Shown one piece after another: positions 18,920 to 28,817 of a stretch of DNA of 64,000 nt (positions within the stretch are counted from its first letter, which is position 1; every line of letters starts with the position of its first letter). The stretch is from a virus. Location: positions 1-64,000 of IMG/VR virus record IMGVR_UViG_3300034068_001120. One strand, 5' to 3'. Position numbers and translations under genes: made by a program. Below the pieces are notes generated by a model, which was not told the origin of the DNA, searched no databases, and worked only from the letters and a program-made list of their open reading frames with translations.

Positions 18920-21274
18920 TTAAAAGCCTACCGATAGTCTAAATTCTTCATTTTGTCCTACGACTCTATCAATCGCCACTACACTGTCTATGTATAATAT
19001 TTCTCCAGAATTGGGGTTGATGTCTGGTAGAGAAACTCCTGTAACGAGATATGCACCCAAAGCAGAATATGTCGAGGAATCTCCATCAGCAATATTTTTA
19101 AACTGTCCCGTTACTTCGCTTACCCATAATGTACCATAACTAGAATTTACAAGTTCCCAAGTATACACCTTGGCACTAGCATATCCAATTGCAATTGATC
19201 CAGTCTGTCCCTGTGTAACTGTATCGCCAGTTGTGAAAGTAGAGGAAGAAAGTCCACTACCAGTTACCTGTAATGCATGCAATCCTGTATAACTAGACAA
19301 TCCAAGCGAATCAATATAAGGATCGCCTACATCTATAATTTTAAATTTACTGTCGCTTGTAAATGTCAATCCACCAGAAAGTTGGGCCGTTGTGACAAAT
19401 TCGCCGTATCTTGGAGATATAGAATTGATTTTTGCCGATGCCAACGATGATGCACCCGTCACTCCTGCCGTTGTGGATATAGCAAAGGAATTTTTTGTGG
19501 ATCGCACACCAAGAGTATATCCACCAGGTGTTATTTCACTAATACTTAAAACAATTCCTTCTGCCTCAATACTGTATCCAAAACTAATTCCCACAGAACC
19601 AGATCCAGGAACAGTAAATGTTACACCAACAGGAATAGTTTGAGTGATTTTTTCTCCAGCAGTAAATGTAGCCGTGGCATCGAGTCCTATAATATAATCA
19701 TTTGGTCTATCAGAATAATCAATAAAACTTTTAGAGTCGCTTGCAGTTTTAAGCAAAACTTTCTTGGAGGTGTCATTTGTAGATTTTATTGCATATACCT
19801 TTGCCGTGGCAAACGTTTCTAATCCCAACAAAGCAGTTGTATTGGTTGTTATGTTTGTTGCAGAGAATAAACTAGCGGATAGTGTGCTAGTAGTGGAAGT
19901 ACTTGTATTTAAAAGAAGAACATCTCTGTAAAATATATCACTAGTTCCTGCAAGTTCTCCTGGATTAGATAGTAGTGTTGGATTTTTAATAATTCCAACC
20001 TGTCTATATGATCCTCCTGATTTTATTTTTGTTTCGTCTAATGGTGTTATTCTAGCAACCATTGCAATGCGATCTGCATTCAATTCTTTTAATATATTAG
20101 CACCATGCCCTCCTTTTGGAGCAAGAACAGCAGTCAATATTGGAGGTGTTGTTTCTTGAAATGGTGTCGGAATAATATCCATGATTGCATGAGAATAATT
20201 ATATCCTGAATTTATAACATCAATTCCTTGTATAGAAAGATCATCGGCCATAATAGGAGATACATATGCTCCATCTCCATCTCCAATAATATTAATAAAT
20301 GGCAAAATTTCAATAACAGGATAATTGGAATTTCCAATAACGGATAGAGTAAATCCAATCGTATCATTCTCTATTATAAAATATCTTGAAGTTGATCCAG
20401 TTACACCTGCAGCACTAATAACACCATAATTATTTATTTGTGATATATTACCCTCGTTTGTTGCCACGCGTACTGCATATCCGTTAAATCCAGGAGAACC
20501 GCCGCCAGGCATATTTTCGCGATTAATAATTTGATTGAGGCTAGATATATCTGTAATTTCTAACTGCGTTTGTGTACTAGAAAGAGCAACTGATCGAGAT
20601 ACTAGTAGACCAGAAGTTGTGGTGGTAATTGCAACAGAATGGCGATAAATGCCGCTAGTAACTCCAGTAGCAACAGATACATCTACTCTGGATATTCCGC
20701 CATCCGCTGCTTGTAATTGTGTATTATATTGATTTTGGGTTTCCAGAACACTACTATCAGTTATATAATTGATTGGTATATAAAGTGAAGTACTGCCCAA
20801 CAAATCGGCTTCTTTAACCGTTCCAATATATTTCCAAATGTATAGATCTGCTGTTTTAAATACTGTGGAAAGTATGCTAGTCGGCTCTACTGTAGAAGGT
20901 GCTCCATCAGCATTTGATATGCATATGTAAATATTATTTTGACTATTTAATACATAGAAAGTTTCAGGAGTATCAACATTAAATAGATCAATACTATCAT
21001 CATATTGATCATAGATCTCATTAAGAGTCCAATCTCGTTTGGCAACAACATATAGAATGTCGGTTGGGTTTAATTTTTTATATCCTATTATGCTGCGACC
21101 AATTTGTTTTTCACTTTTATCAGAATCAATATAGGTATCTGGAGAATTTTCATTTGTCCAGGGTGTGCATTTTGCTATAAAAAAATAATATTGATTATTT
21201 CTATCGGTTGATATATTCTGCAGTAAATTATCGGCAGAAGAACGACTCATTGAATTTTTTATAATAGATGGCAT
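18920..21274 (-). CDS. gp8: Baseplate wedge protein gp8
   Basis: 784 aa (T4: 334). The first ~180 residues fit the gp8 pattern: YYFFIAKCTPWTNENS, LNPTDILYVVAKRDWTLNEI, YDQYDDSIDLF, ICISNADGAPSTVEPTSI and DLYIWKYIGTV. The remainder is a long beta-rich extension typical of marine T4-like gp8 proteins. It lies between gp7 and gp10-like as in T4. A TATAAATA late promoter lies just upstream of its ATG, between it and gp7. Confidence 0.9.
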   Translation of the reverse strand: MPSIIKNSMSRSSADNLLQNISTDRNNQYYFFIAKCTPWTNENSPDTYIDSDKSEKQIGRSIIGYKKLNPTDILYVVAKRDWTLNEIYDQYDDSIDLFNVDTPETFYVLNSQNNIYICISNADGAPSTVEPTSILSTVFKTADLYIWKYIGTVKEADLLGSTSLYIPINYITDSSVLETQNQYNTQLQAADGGISRVDVSVATGVTSGIYRHSVAITTTTSGLLVSRSVALSSTQTQLEITDISSLNQIINRENMPGGGSPGFNGYAVRVATNEGNISQINNYGVISAAGVTGSTSRYFIIENDTIGFTLSVIGNSNYPVIEILPFINIIGDGDGAYVSPIMADDLSIQGIDVINSGYNYSHAIMDIIPTPFQETTPPILTAVLAPKGGHGANILKELNADRIAMVARITPLDETKIKSGGSYRQVGIIKNPTLLSNPGELAGTSDIFYRDVLLLNTSTSTTSTLSASLFSATNITTNTTALLGLETFATAKVYAIKSTNDTSKKVLLKTASDSKSFIDYSDRPNDYIIGLDATATFTAGEKITQTIPVGVTFTVPGSGSVGISFGYSIEAEGIVLSISEITPGGYTLGVRSTKNSFAISTTAGVTGASSLASAKINSISPRYGEFVTTAQLSGGLTFTSDSKFKIIDVGDPYIDSLGLSSYTGLHALQVTGSGLSSSTFTTGDTVTQGQTGSIAIGYASAKVYTWELVNSSYGTLWVSEVTGQFKNIADGDSSTYSALGAYLVTGVSLPDINPNSGEILYIDSVVAIDRVVGQNEEFRLSVGF

Positions 21275-21287
21275 GGTATTGTCCTGA

Positions 21288-21295
21288 TATTTATA
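21288..21295 (-). promoter_or_regulatory. T4-type late promoter before gp8
   Basis: Exact TATAAATA on the minus strand in the short gp7-gp8 gap, 13 nt upstream of the gp8 ATG. T4 late promoters have this -10 motif and no -35. The octamer occurs by chance a few times in AT-rich DNA of this length, so its location in one of the few gaps of the late block is the main support. It would give an internal start for the gp8-gp22 segment with a very short leader. Confidence 0.55.
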
Positions 21296-21301
21296 TAAGT
21301 A

Positions 21302-24300
21302 TTAATCGCTTAAAAACGTATTAAGTGTTATTCCTGAAAAGGCTTTTCCTGGATTGGGATGCGGTTTTATATCCCAATATGGTTCATGGATAACTTTGGC
21401 ACTACGATGCACTGTTTCGTATGCATATGGTAGTTTATCGTCCATTTTATATTTACGAGACAAGTAACCATACACCATTTGTCTTTCTAATTCAGTGAGT
21501 TTTCTGTCGTAGACTATAACTTCATTAATGACACCACGAAATCCGTATGAAGTATTTGTAATAGCCTGGCTAATCCAAGCAGCATTTCCAAAAGTATGAC
21601 CACTAGAAACAACGGTTGGTCTAAGAAATACTCCAAATCTACCAATATCTAAAGTCAATCCGCTAGTTGGAGTTGGAGATGCAGAATTTAATCCATCTTG
21701 AGTTGAAACAGGAATACCCGTAGATCGAGAACGATTTTCTGCTCTGTCTCCATTTACATACGCATAGAGTGTTTGGGAAGTATCACGAGAAACTTCACCG
21801 ATTATCATTTCCATACACACGCCAGAAACATGAGGATCGTATGCAATACTTGTTGCTAGAGCATTTGTGACTGGGCGAACACCCTTCCAAGGAGCGAAAC
21901 CAAGCAATCCAGTAGAACTACCCCCAATCGAGCTGTATCGCTTAATTCCAGAAACAATAGAGTAATAGTCCACAGTTTGAAAACTAGGAGTGTTATCTAT
22001 TTTATTCCAAGAACGAGAAAATATAACAGAATCATCTCCTAACGTGTGGTATGCATCAGTAAATGGTTTATTAGTACCAACCAATCCCAATCCATTTCCG
22101 TATTCATCACTAGCGTTTCTGAATACTATAAACATATCCATATCTGCCGAAAGAGTCAATCCGTTTTTAAGATAGAAGTGTTGTCCAACCAGCAGTTTAT
22201 CTCCTGTAGAACCAGGACCAAACGTAATTCCCAAAGTGGTAGATCCAAGAGTTAGTCCAGTAGTTGATCCCGTCCATATAGTTTGTGGTCCAAATATCAC
22301 TTCACCATTAAAAGAAATTCCCGTGGCTCCAACAATACCGTTATCATTAATAATTAACGTGGGACGTAATTTATCAATAGTAACTCCCTGAAGACCTGCC
22401 GCACTAGTCCATCTATCCCACTTCGGTGGAATAGCATGATTTAATGAAGCAGAAGCATCTCTCCAGACATCCATACTTGCTCCATTAATCATTGCTCCAC
22501 ATACACCAATATTTTCTGGTTTCAGCCACAGCGTTAACCCAGGAATTCTATTCATGTTATTTCCGATTTCTTGACCGCTCTCGTTTCCTGCTTCCCAAGA
22601 TCCGCTCGATCCAAGCGGAATACCAAGAGGATTGTGTACTATTGTACCATTTTCTGGAACAGTGGCATAAGTTATTCCCATGCACAAACCATAGACTGTT
22701 CCTACTGGAGAAGTAAGACCACGTACGGCAAATGAGGAACTGGAAATATATGGATTGTATCCAATTGGATACAAATCACCTGCAGTTGAACCTATATATT
22801 GAAATCCATAAAACTTTAAATTATATGCAGTTGATCCTGAAGAAAACATAGACACTGTTGCATATAAGATCTGCCCTGCAGGAACTGTAATTGTGCGTGT
22901 TTGTGTGCCTGCTTTAAAATATCTGAGGTTGGTGCCGTCACGTTGTACCGAATAAGATACACCAGAAACTGTGGAGAGCGGACCAACAGGATTAGCACCG
23001 TCTTCAAAGATGTACATTCCATTGCTGTTCATCAACCAAGCATAACACACTCCAGCAGGAAGTACGGCAACTGGAATTGTTACTCCCCTTAATCCAACAA
23101 GAATATTTGATCCTAAATCTAAATTAAATTCTAATCTAAAATCTCCAGTATATCCTTCAACAGATGTTGCACCACCACTGCTCCATGCTGCTGCACCTGC
23201 CGCTATTCCACTTGTGCGCAAAAGATCCAATCTTCCGCTAGTTGTTGCTCCACTCAATCCAGCCCAAGTCAATGAATCAGTGCTTGCAGTATAGCCAGTA
23301 GTAGCCTGTCCGTTTGCTCGCAAATTTAAAGTACTATCTATCCTGTATGGTGCATATTCACCAATAAATGGAGATGGAAAGTCCTTTCTCCATGCATCTG
23401 CATTACTCGTCACCAGTAAATTAGCATTTAGTAAAATCTCACCAAACATTTTCATTCCAGCGGGATGTATTATGGATTTTAATACAGTAAAATACTTATC
23501 AAAAGAAACGTGCGACTGTAGCACATACGAATAATCTTGATAATAATTTCCATCTTGAATCTTTTTATTGGATGATATTTTGCCTTTGTTTCCATAAAAA
23601 TATCCTGGATAATTAGTTATGGCTGTTGGTGTTAGTATAATCCTAGAAGCTGTGTTCACTCCCGATGAAGAAATAACCATTGCCGATACTTCTGAATAAT
23701 AATTAATACCAGAATCCTGGATTGATATTTTCTTAATAGTACCTGCCAAGCCAATAACACTTACCTTTGCCACAAATCCAACACCATCAGAAACAATGAA
23801 TAAATTATCTCCAACCACATAACCTGTGCCTGGCGTATCAATATAAAAATCACCAAGAACACTATATGTTTTCTCTGCGTAATCTGTTGTCGCACTTCTG
23901 GCTATTATATCTGCATCTGGAAGAAATACTCCAATTATATCTGTAAGAAAAAATTCAGTAACGGGAATTCCATGGGCAGAATAACGAACAATATTATCAA
24001 TAGTAGCACTCGCTATAACTAAAGAGGAATCAGTATCAGAATATTGGATCAGTTTTCCGCGCAATGAATTATAGATATCATCCCCAGATAAACATGTAGT
24101 TTTTACTGATTTTGGTTCAACCCAGACACCGCTAGAAATTCTAAGAATATCTTCTTTTGGGGAATAGATTTCTAGATCACTGTTGTACAATACTCTAAAC
24201 AAGAATCTATATGCATTTTCTGTTCCTTTGTTTCCATAAAATTCTCTGATTTTTTTCAGTAATGTAGTTTTATTAGGAGTATATCCCTCTGCATTAATTG

Positions 24301-24577
24301 CTAATACTTCAGGAAATGATTCTGTGTATATATTTTTAAAGTGATCATAGAATTCCGTTAAATTCTTATCAACATCACCAACAGTACCGAGTTTACTGGA
24401 TACGTATCCTGGATTGCCAGGAGATTCCAACCATTCGTAATATGCTTTAATAAACAAGATCAGTTTAGGATGATCTGATTTCATAAACGTAGGAAATTGT
24501 TCCGTAATAAACGGAGATATAATATTTTCCAATTCCTGCATTGGAGTATCTAAAATGATAGACTTAATAGTGCTCAT
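21302..24577 (-). CDS. gp7: Baseplate wedge protein gp7 with C-terminal LamG-like lectin domain
   Basis: 1091 aa (T4 gp7: 1032). The N-terminal ~330 residues are the conserved wedge part: PFITEQFPTFMKSDHPKLIL, FIKAYYEWLE, KIREFYGNKGTENAYRFLFR and YNSDLEIYSPKEDILRISSG. From about 660 to 1060 it has the layout of a concanavalin-like/LamG domain: IPGLTLWLKPENI, a long jelly-roll stretch, and the typical end FRGVINEVIVYDRKLTELER then VYGYLSRKYKMD. Such domains usually bind glycans. It sits between gp6 and gp8. The domain call is from pattern recognition. Confidence 0.88.
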   Translation of the reverse strand: MSTIKSIILDTPMQELENIISPFITEQFPTFMKSDHPKLILFIKAYYEWLESPGNPGYVSSKLGTVGDVDKNLTEFYDHFKNIYTESFPEVLAINAEGYTPNKTTLLKKIREFYGNKGTENAYRFLFRVLYNSDLEIYSPKEDILRISSGVWVEPKSVKTTCLSGDDIYNSLRGKLIQYSDTDSSLVIASATIDNIVRYSAHGIPVTEFFLTDIIGVFLPDADIIARSATTDYAEKTYSVLGDFYIDTPGTGYVVGDNLFIVSDGVGFVAKVSVIGLAGTIKKISIQDSGINYYSEVSAMVISSSGVNTASRIILTPTAITNYPGYFYGNKGKISSNKKIQDGNYYQDYSYVLQSHVSFDKYFTVLKSIIHPAGMKMFGEILLNANLLVTSNADAWRKDFPSPFIGEYAPYRIDSTLNLRANGQATTGYTASTDSLTWAGLSGATTSGRLDLLRTSGIAAGAAAWSSGGATSVEGYTGDFRLEFNLDLGSNILVGLRGVTIPVAVLPAGVCYAWLMNSNGMYIFEDGANPVGPLSTVSGVSYSVQRDGTNLRYFKAGTQTRTITVPAGQILYATVSMFSSGSTAYNLKFYGFQYIGSTAGDLYPIGYNPYISSSSFAVRGLTSPVGTVYGLCMGITYATVPENGTIVHNPLGIPLGSSGSWEAGNESGQEIGNNMNRIPGLTLWLKPENIGVCGAMINGASMDVWRDASASLNHAIPPKWDRWTSAAGLQGVTIDKLRPTLIINDNGIVGATGISFNGEVIFGPQTIWTGSTTGLTLGSTTLGITFGPGSTGDKLLVGQHFYLKNGLTLSADMDMFIVFRNASDEYGNGLGLVGTNKPFTDAYHTLGDDSVIFSRSWNKIDNTPSFQTVDYYSIVSGIKRYSSIGGSSTGLLGFAPWKGVRPVTNALATSIAYDPHVSGVCMEMIIGEVSRDTSQTLYAYVNGDRAENRSRSTGIPVSTQDGLNSASPTPTSGLTLDIGRFGVFLRPTVVSSGHTFGNAAWISQAITNTSYGFRGVINEVIVYDRKLTELERQMVYGYLSRKYKMDDKLPYAYETVHRSAKVIHEPYWDIKPHPNPGKAFSGITLNTFLSD

Positions 24578-24578
24578 T

Positions 24579-26396
24579 TTATAAAGTTATTGTTTCTTTT
24601 CTTTTCTCGTATGGAATCATATTAACACTCACAGAATCCGAATATACACCACTAATGCGAAAGATTTTATTCTCAAACACAAAAAGATCTGTATTTTTTG
24701 GCATAACAGTTATTGTCAGGTATTGTTGAGAAGCATTAGAAATAATTGGTAGGAATTTACTATTAAAAGTAACCTTTCCAGTATTATATACAACAGTGCC
24801 AACCGATGGATATACTATCGTTGTGATATTTGTGGTTGCGTCTGTGGATGTTACGTTTAAAACACCCATTCCATTTTCTTGTAGGCGACAATTATTCACT
24901 GTAGTATTTTGTGTATTTTTATGTGTAATTAAACTTGAGGTCACGGCTCCTCCCTCGGCTAGTTCTTTTATTGGATTCATATAAGTTAAACTAAATCCTT
25001 TGGATGCAGAAAACTTGTTTAAGTCTATAGATTTTCTAAGAGAGATAGTGGTTTCATTACTAAGAATAGAAATATCTAATGCATTGATACCCTCAGAGAT
25101 TTTTGATGTGTATAAATTATCACCAAAAGATTGCAATGCCTGTGCAGAATATCCAAACAAGTAAGCAACAATAACTGCCTTTAACGTTCCTGTACTATAA
25201 GCCAATATAGTTGGATCATAAGTTATAATTGTGTTGACTATTATATCAATAAAATCCGCATCCACAATTTCTGGAATTATGCTAACCACTGATGATTTAG
25301 TTCGCAATGTTTGTGCCAATGCATACTTTTCAGATGTTGTTAATGCATCCCCAGAGTTTGGTTTTACGGCAATAAATACTTTTCCATATTGTGGTGGGTT
25401 TGTTGTTTCACCACCATACACCAACACACTATCTGTGTTTGGATACTCTCTCATAACAGCAACACGATAATCTTCTTCGGTTACTGCTCGTCCACCAGAT
25501 TGATAATATTTTGGAGCAAGAAATTTAATCTTTGCAACACTTTCTTCTGCTGCTCCACCAGATGATTGAGATACAACTACTGGAGTATTCAATCCCGCTA
25601 CTACTGCTTCAAAATCTGTAATGCCATTTGCCACTTCGCCATTGGTTTCTAGGTAATCTATAATAACAACATTACCAGCAGTTGGTTGTATTCCCAAAAA
25701 ATTGTCGCCGAAATATAATTCATACATTCCTGCTTCTTTTTCTTGTAGGAAATATACTTTGGATGTTGGAGTAAGATCAATGTATGTTTCTGCTTGAGTC
25801 CATATATCATTTAACCCAGTTTGATCTACTACCGAAGCTTGAACTCGAACTCGAATGGTTGATGTATCTATTTTATCATTTGGAAGAAGAAGAGTATTAA
25901 GATTTTTCTTAATAGGATCATACACATAAGTTATTCTGCGTAATGTTCCTTCTTTTACTTCTACATTTTCAAATACCCCCTCAGAATTGGAATATATTGT
26001 ATTTAATAGAACAAATCTATATGGTACTTTTGCCGCATCTGTTCCTATAAACTCTGATGCATAACTCAAAAACTGATCTGCATTCCCAGATGCTGCTGTT
26101 ATGGTTAGAGTTGCAGTAGCCGCTCTTTTAGATCCTGTAAGATATCCCAGTGTTTTTGCATGAGATACAACACTTGGTCTCATTAAAGCACTATCCAAAA
26201 ACATTTCATTGGCAATCATATTTGAATAGAATGCCTGATAATGTGTATTGTACGCCATAACATCTAGGATAGTATTGAGTACAGATCCGTCAAAGTTATA
26301 ATCTCTAAGTGTATCTTGTGTACTAAGATATGATTTTAAAGATTGTTTGGTTTGATCAAAATCCAAACCAACAACATTGAAACTATTATTTGCCAT
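24579..26396 (-). CDS. gp6: Baseplate wedge protein gp6 (baseplate J family)
   Basis: Forms the ring of wedge heterodimers that triggers sheath contraction. It has 605 aa (T4: 660). Recognisable segments are DGSVLNTILDVMAYNTHYQA and FYSNMIANEMFLDSALMRPS near the N-terminus, AKTLGYLTGSKRAATATLTI, and GGRAVTEEDYRVAVMREYPN typical of baseplate J-like proteins. It ends 1 nt before the gp7 start and begins 1 nt after gp25's stop. Confidence 0.95.
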   Translation of the reverse strand: MANNSFNVVGLDFDQTKQSLKSYLSTQDTLRDYNFDGSVLNTILDVMAYNTHYQAFYSNMIANEMFLDSALMRPSVVSHAKTLGYLTGSKRAATATLTITAASGNADQFLSYASEFIGTDAAKVPYRFVLLNTIYSNSEGVFENVEVKEGTLRRITYVYDPIKKNLNTLLLPNDKIDTSTIRVRVQASVVDQTGLNDIWTQAETYIDLTPTSKVYFLQEKEAGMYELYFGDNFLGIQPTAGNVVIIDYLETNGEVANGITDFEAVVAGLNTPVVVSQSSGGAAEESVAKIKFLAPKYYQSGGRAVTEEDYRVAVMREYPNTDSVLVYGGETTNPPQYGKVFIAVKPNSGDALTTSEKYALAQTLRTKSSVVSIIPEIVDADFIDIIVNTIITYDPTILAYSTGTLKAVIVAYLFGYSAQALQSFGDNLYTSKISEGINALDISILSNETTISLRKSIDLNKFSASKGFSLTYMNPIKELAEGGAVTSSLITHKNTQNTTVNNCRLQENGMGVLNVTSTDATTNITTIVYPSVGTVVYNTGKVTFNSKFLPIISNASQQYLTITVMPKNTDLFVFENKIFRISGVYSDSVSVNMIPYEKRKETITL

Positions 26397-26807
26397 TTAG
26401 CGAATCCTTTCTAAAACAACAGACAACCTATCTACTCGTCCAATTGCTCGTATAGAGAACTCCACAGATACCGTATAATAATTTTCGTCATTATTGGCGA
26501 TTACATCCACCTGAACATTATCAACTCGTGGTTCGTGATTATTGATTGTATCGTATATTCGATCTTTGATCTCTATAGTGGTGATTGCATCTATTGGTTC
26601 AAATAATAAATTGCGCAAAGAACCACCCAATCTTGGTTGAAACAATCTTTCTCCAAACGAAGTATTTAATAAATTGGATATAGATCTACGAATAGATTGT
26701 TCGTCCTTTAATAATAAAAGATCACCATTTCTTGGGTTTTTTGTAAAATTTGGATCAATATCTGAAAATATTGTTGTATTTAAAAAATTAGATACTTTAA
26801 TTGGCAT
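26397..26807 (-). CDS. gp25: Baseplate wedge protein gp25 (GPW/gp25 family)
   Basis: 136 aa (T4: 132). Lysozyme-like-fold wedge protein that nucleates the first sheath ring. Family motifs: SIRRSISNLLNTSFGERLFQ, PRLGGSLRNLLFEPID and NNHEPRVDNV. The EPR motif that binds the sheath/wedge interface is present. It is directly followed by gp6. Confidence 0.95.
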   Translation of the reverse strand: MPIKVSNFLNTTIFSDIDPNFTKNPRNGDLLLLKDEQSIRRSISNLLNTSFGERLFQPRLGGSLRNLLFEPIDAITTIEIKDRIYDTINNHEPRVDNVQVDVIANNDENYYTVSVEFSIRAIGRVDRLSVVLERIR

Positions 26808-27464
26808 TTATTTCCTATTTGTGTGTGTGAGATGTATGTTTATATTCTTTGTGGTGGCTTCTATAACTTGTTCTAATGAATCTTCGGATATTCCTTCTTG
26901 TTTTATACTATCCAATCCATTCCCATCACACCAATGACAACAAACAAATCCCATAGGAGTAAGACTGTCGCTATATTTCAATGAACTAACCGTGAAATAT
27001 TCTACATTATTTATCTCTAATGCAGATCTAAGAGAACAATCCAACAAAGATTCCACAGAAATAATTTTGTATGGACTAACTTCTAACAAATGCACCAATT
27101 CCATGTATCTAGTGACTAAAACATCCTGCGATTCTAATAGCATCGACTGAATACCTGTAGAAACTGATTCATGTGTTACTGAAAATCGTCTCATTGAACT
27201 ACCGTCGGCAAATATACCACCATTATGAAATTGAAATATTAATGCACGGGAACTACGAGTCACTAATCGCAATTCTGTCAATAGTTCATGTATTTGCGAA
27301 TGTTTATCTTTATTCTTAATATCTCTGGAAAAAAGTTCTTTTATGCTTGGTTTTCTTCTTCGTATTGCTCCAATTATACCCAAGGCTATGCCAAAGATAA
27401 CTCCGCCCAATATTTCCGCCAAAGGACCAATAAAATCTCGCAATGCCGTGTATACTTGTAACAT
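26808..27464 (-). CDS. Membrane-anchored protein with GAF-like sensor-type domain in the baseplate operon
   Basis: 218 aa from ATG 27464 (AGGTGA site upstream); a GTG at 27473 overlapping the previous stop is the alternative. One hydrophobic helix near residues 12-33 (PLAEILGGVIFGIALGIIGA) is followed by RRRK, so the C-terminal part is probably cytoplasmic. After ~60 residues comes IHELLTELRLVTRSSRALIF then QFHNGGIFADGSS and a later FTVSSLKYSDSLTPMGFVCC, the look of a GAF-type ligand-binding fold. A related layout is seen in unannotated proteins of other large phages. Its place between gp25 and the hub genes is unexpected. It could be a virion membrane-contact protein or a lysis/host-sensing factor; unknown. 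Confidence 0.7.
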   Translation of the reverse strand: MLQVYTALRDFIGPLAEILGGVIFGIALGIIGAIRRRKPSIKELFSRDIKNKDKHSQIHELLTELRLVTRSSRALIFQFHNGGIFADGSSMRRFSVTHESVSTGIQSMLLESQDVLVTRYMELVHLLEVSPYKIISVESLLDCSLRSALEINNVEYFTVSSLKYSDSLTPMGFVCCHWCDGNGLDSIKQEGISEDSLEQVIEATTKNINIHLTHTNRK

Positions 27465-27469
27465 ATGAG

Positions 27470-28540
27470 TCACCTAAATCCTGTATCTGTTGGTGCATGC
27501 TTAGAATCATATGCACGTTGAGCGTATTCTTTGAATTCAGGAGATAACAAATTTCCTGACAACTTTGCTTGTATTTTATTGCATGGATCTGTTCCATCTC
27601 CCACCAAATTAATCAAAAAATTGATTTGTGTGAATTCTGAAATCTTCAGCATGGCTTCTTCCATCAGATCCGTTGCTTTGTTTGTAAGATCGTTCATTGC
27701 ACCAATTCCTTCATTGATTGCTCCTGACACTGCGTCTATTCCATCTGCTATTCCTTTGGCAATATCATCTGCTGCACCCAGATCTGCTGGATTGCCTATC
27801 ATTTTATCAATATCAGCATGAACCTTGGTCATTGCGGCTATTCTTGTTATTCCATCTTCGGTTACAATACTTGCGGCACCACTAATATCTAATCCTTCTA
27901 TACCAAAAGCACATCCAATCTTTCCATATAAATCCATTTGACCCACCATGGACATAAGATTCTTGGGATCACTGAGTCTATCTGCTTCTGCTTTGAATAA
28001 ATTAACTGAGTTTTGCATTGAAACCAAATTACCAGCCATATTATTTATTTTTCCAGTATCAACTCCCATTACTGCAAGTTTATTAAATAATGGCGAAGCA
28101 GGATCGCTGAATACCGCAAATGCCGTAATAGATTTTCCAAGTGCCGCACTCAATGCTCCCGCATTTTTTCCTGCTACATTTTGTATAGGGTTGTTTGTTT
28201 CACACCATGCATGTGCTGCTTTTTCTTCATCTGTAACTGATTTTTTACATGGACATGGTGCGGCTTCATCTACTCCAGACAATAATGTTGGATCTACTGT
28301 AATAGCAGCATTAGATTGTAGTAATGCTGCTTCTGCTGCCGCTGCTGCTTTATCTTGTTTTTGTGCCTCCCATGTGGCAAAATTTGCTGCTGCTTCTTGA
28401 GCAGCAATTTCACTTTGCAATACTGCAAGTTGTGGCATTTCTTCCTTGTTGATTGCATCTTCTTCTTGAACACCCCACGCAGATGAGTTCACTTTTGGTG
28501 TTATTGGCGTTTCAATCGGTTTACCATCTGAAAATCCCAT
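27470..28540 (-). CDS. Alanine-rich helical structural protein next to PAAR tip
   Basis: 356 aa. Residues 30-80 are alanine/glutamate/glutamine-rich and coiled-coil-like. Around 95-115 there is a cysteine cluster (PCPCKKS and a later Cys) that may bind metal. The middle is long amphipathic helices (SDPKNLMSMVGQMDLYGKIG; GAINEGIGAMNDLTNKATDL). No catalytic motif. It lies between the PAAR tip gene (4 nt apart) and the GAF-like gene within the baseplate cluster, so a spike/hub-associated or injected protein is likely. Similar proteins accompany PAAR and gp5 in marine T4-like phages, but I know no function. Confidence 0.75.
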   Translation of the reverse strand: MGFSDGKPIETPITPKVNSSAWGVQEEDAINKEEMPQLAVLQSEIAAQEAAANFATWEAQKQDKAAAAAEAALLQSNAAITVDPTLLSGVDEAAPCPCKKSVTDEEKAAHAWCETNNPIQNVAGKNAGALSAALGKSITAFAVFSDPASPLFNKLAVMGVDTGKINNMAGNLVSMQNSVNLFKAEADRLSDPKNLMSMVGQMDLYGKIGCAFGIEGLDISGAASIVTEDGITRIAAMTKVHADIDKMIGNPADLGAADDIAKGIADGIDAVSGAINEGIGAMNDLTNKATDLMEEAMLKISEFTQINFLINLVGDGTDPCNKIQAKLSGNLLSPEFKEYAQRAYDSKHAPTDTGFR

Positions 28541-28544
28541 ATAA

Positions 28545-28805
28545 TTATCCTATTAAAAAGGTAGAAGAACCAGTAGGTGTATGTCCACAAGATGCTTGAC
28601 TTGCTTCTGTGCATACTGGAATACCATTAACAATAAAAGAAGAACTACCATTTGTCATTATGGCATTATTGTGATCTCCTTCACCGTGGTCTTGTATTGG
28701 ATTTCCTTCCACACATATAGGCATACCATCTACCAAGAAGGAATCTATTCCGTCTAATATAAGTCCACCAGCGGTATCCTGAAATGCTCTGCATACTCCT
28801 GACAT
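28545..28805 (-). CDS. PAAR-motif spike tip protein (gp5.4-like)
   Basis: 86 aa of tandem PAAR-like beta repeats: DGIDSFLVDGMPICVEGNP and GSSSFIVNGIPVCTEASQ, ending SCGHTPTGSSTFLIG. PAAR proteins cap the gp5 needle with a sharp cone that coordinates a metal ion; candidate ligands are the histidines HGEGDH and the cysteines. It follows gp5 directly, matching the T4 gp5-gp5.4 relation. Confidence 0.9.
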   Translation of the reverse strand: MSGVCRAFQDTAGGLILDGIDSFLVDGMPICVEGNPIQDHGEGDHNNAIMTNGSSSFIVNGIPVCTEASQASCGHTPTGSSTFLIG

Positions 28806-28817
28806 ATTATCTCCTTA

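Noticed and set aside
28320-28420. GCTGCTGC-rich stretch as a possible microsatellite
   Set aside because: It is the alanine-rich coiled coil of the 356-aa structural protein.
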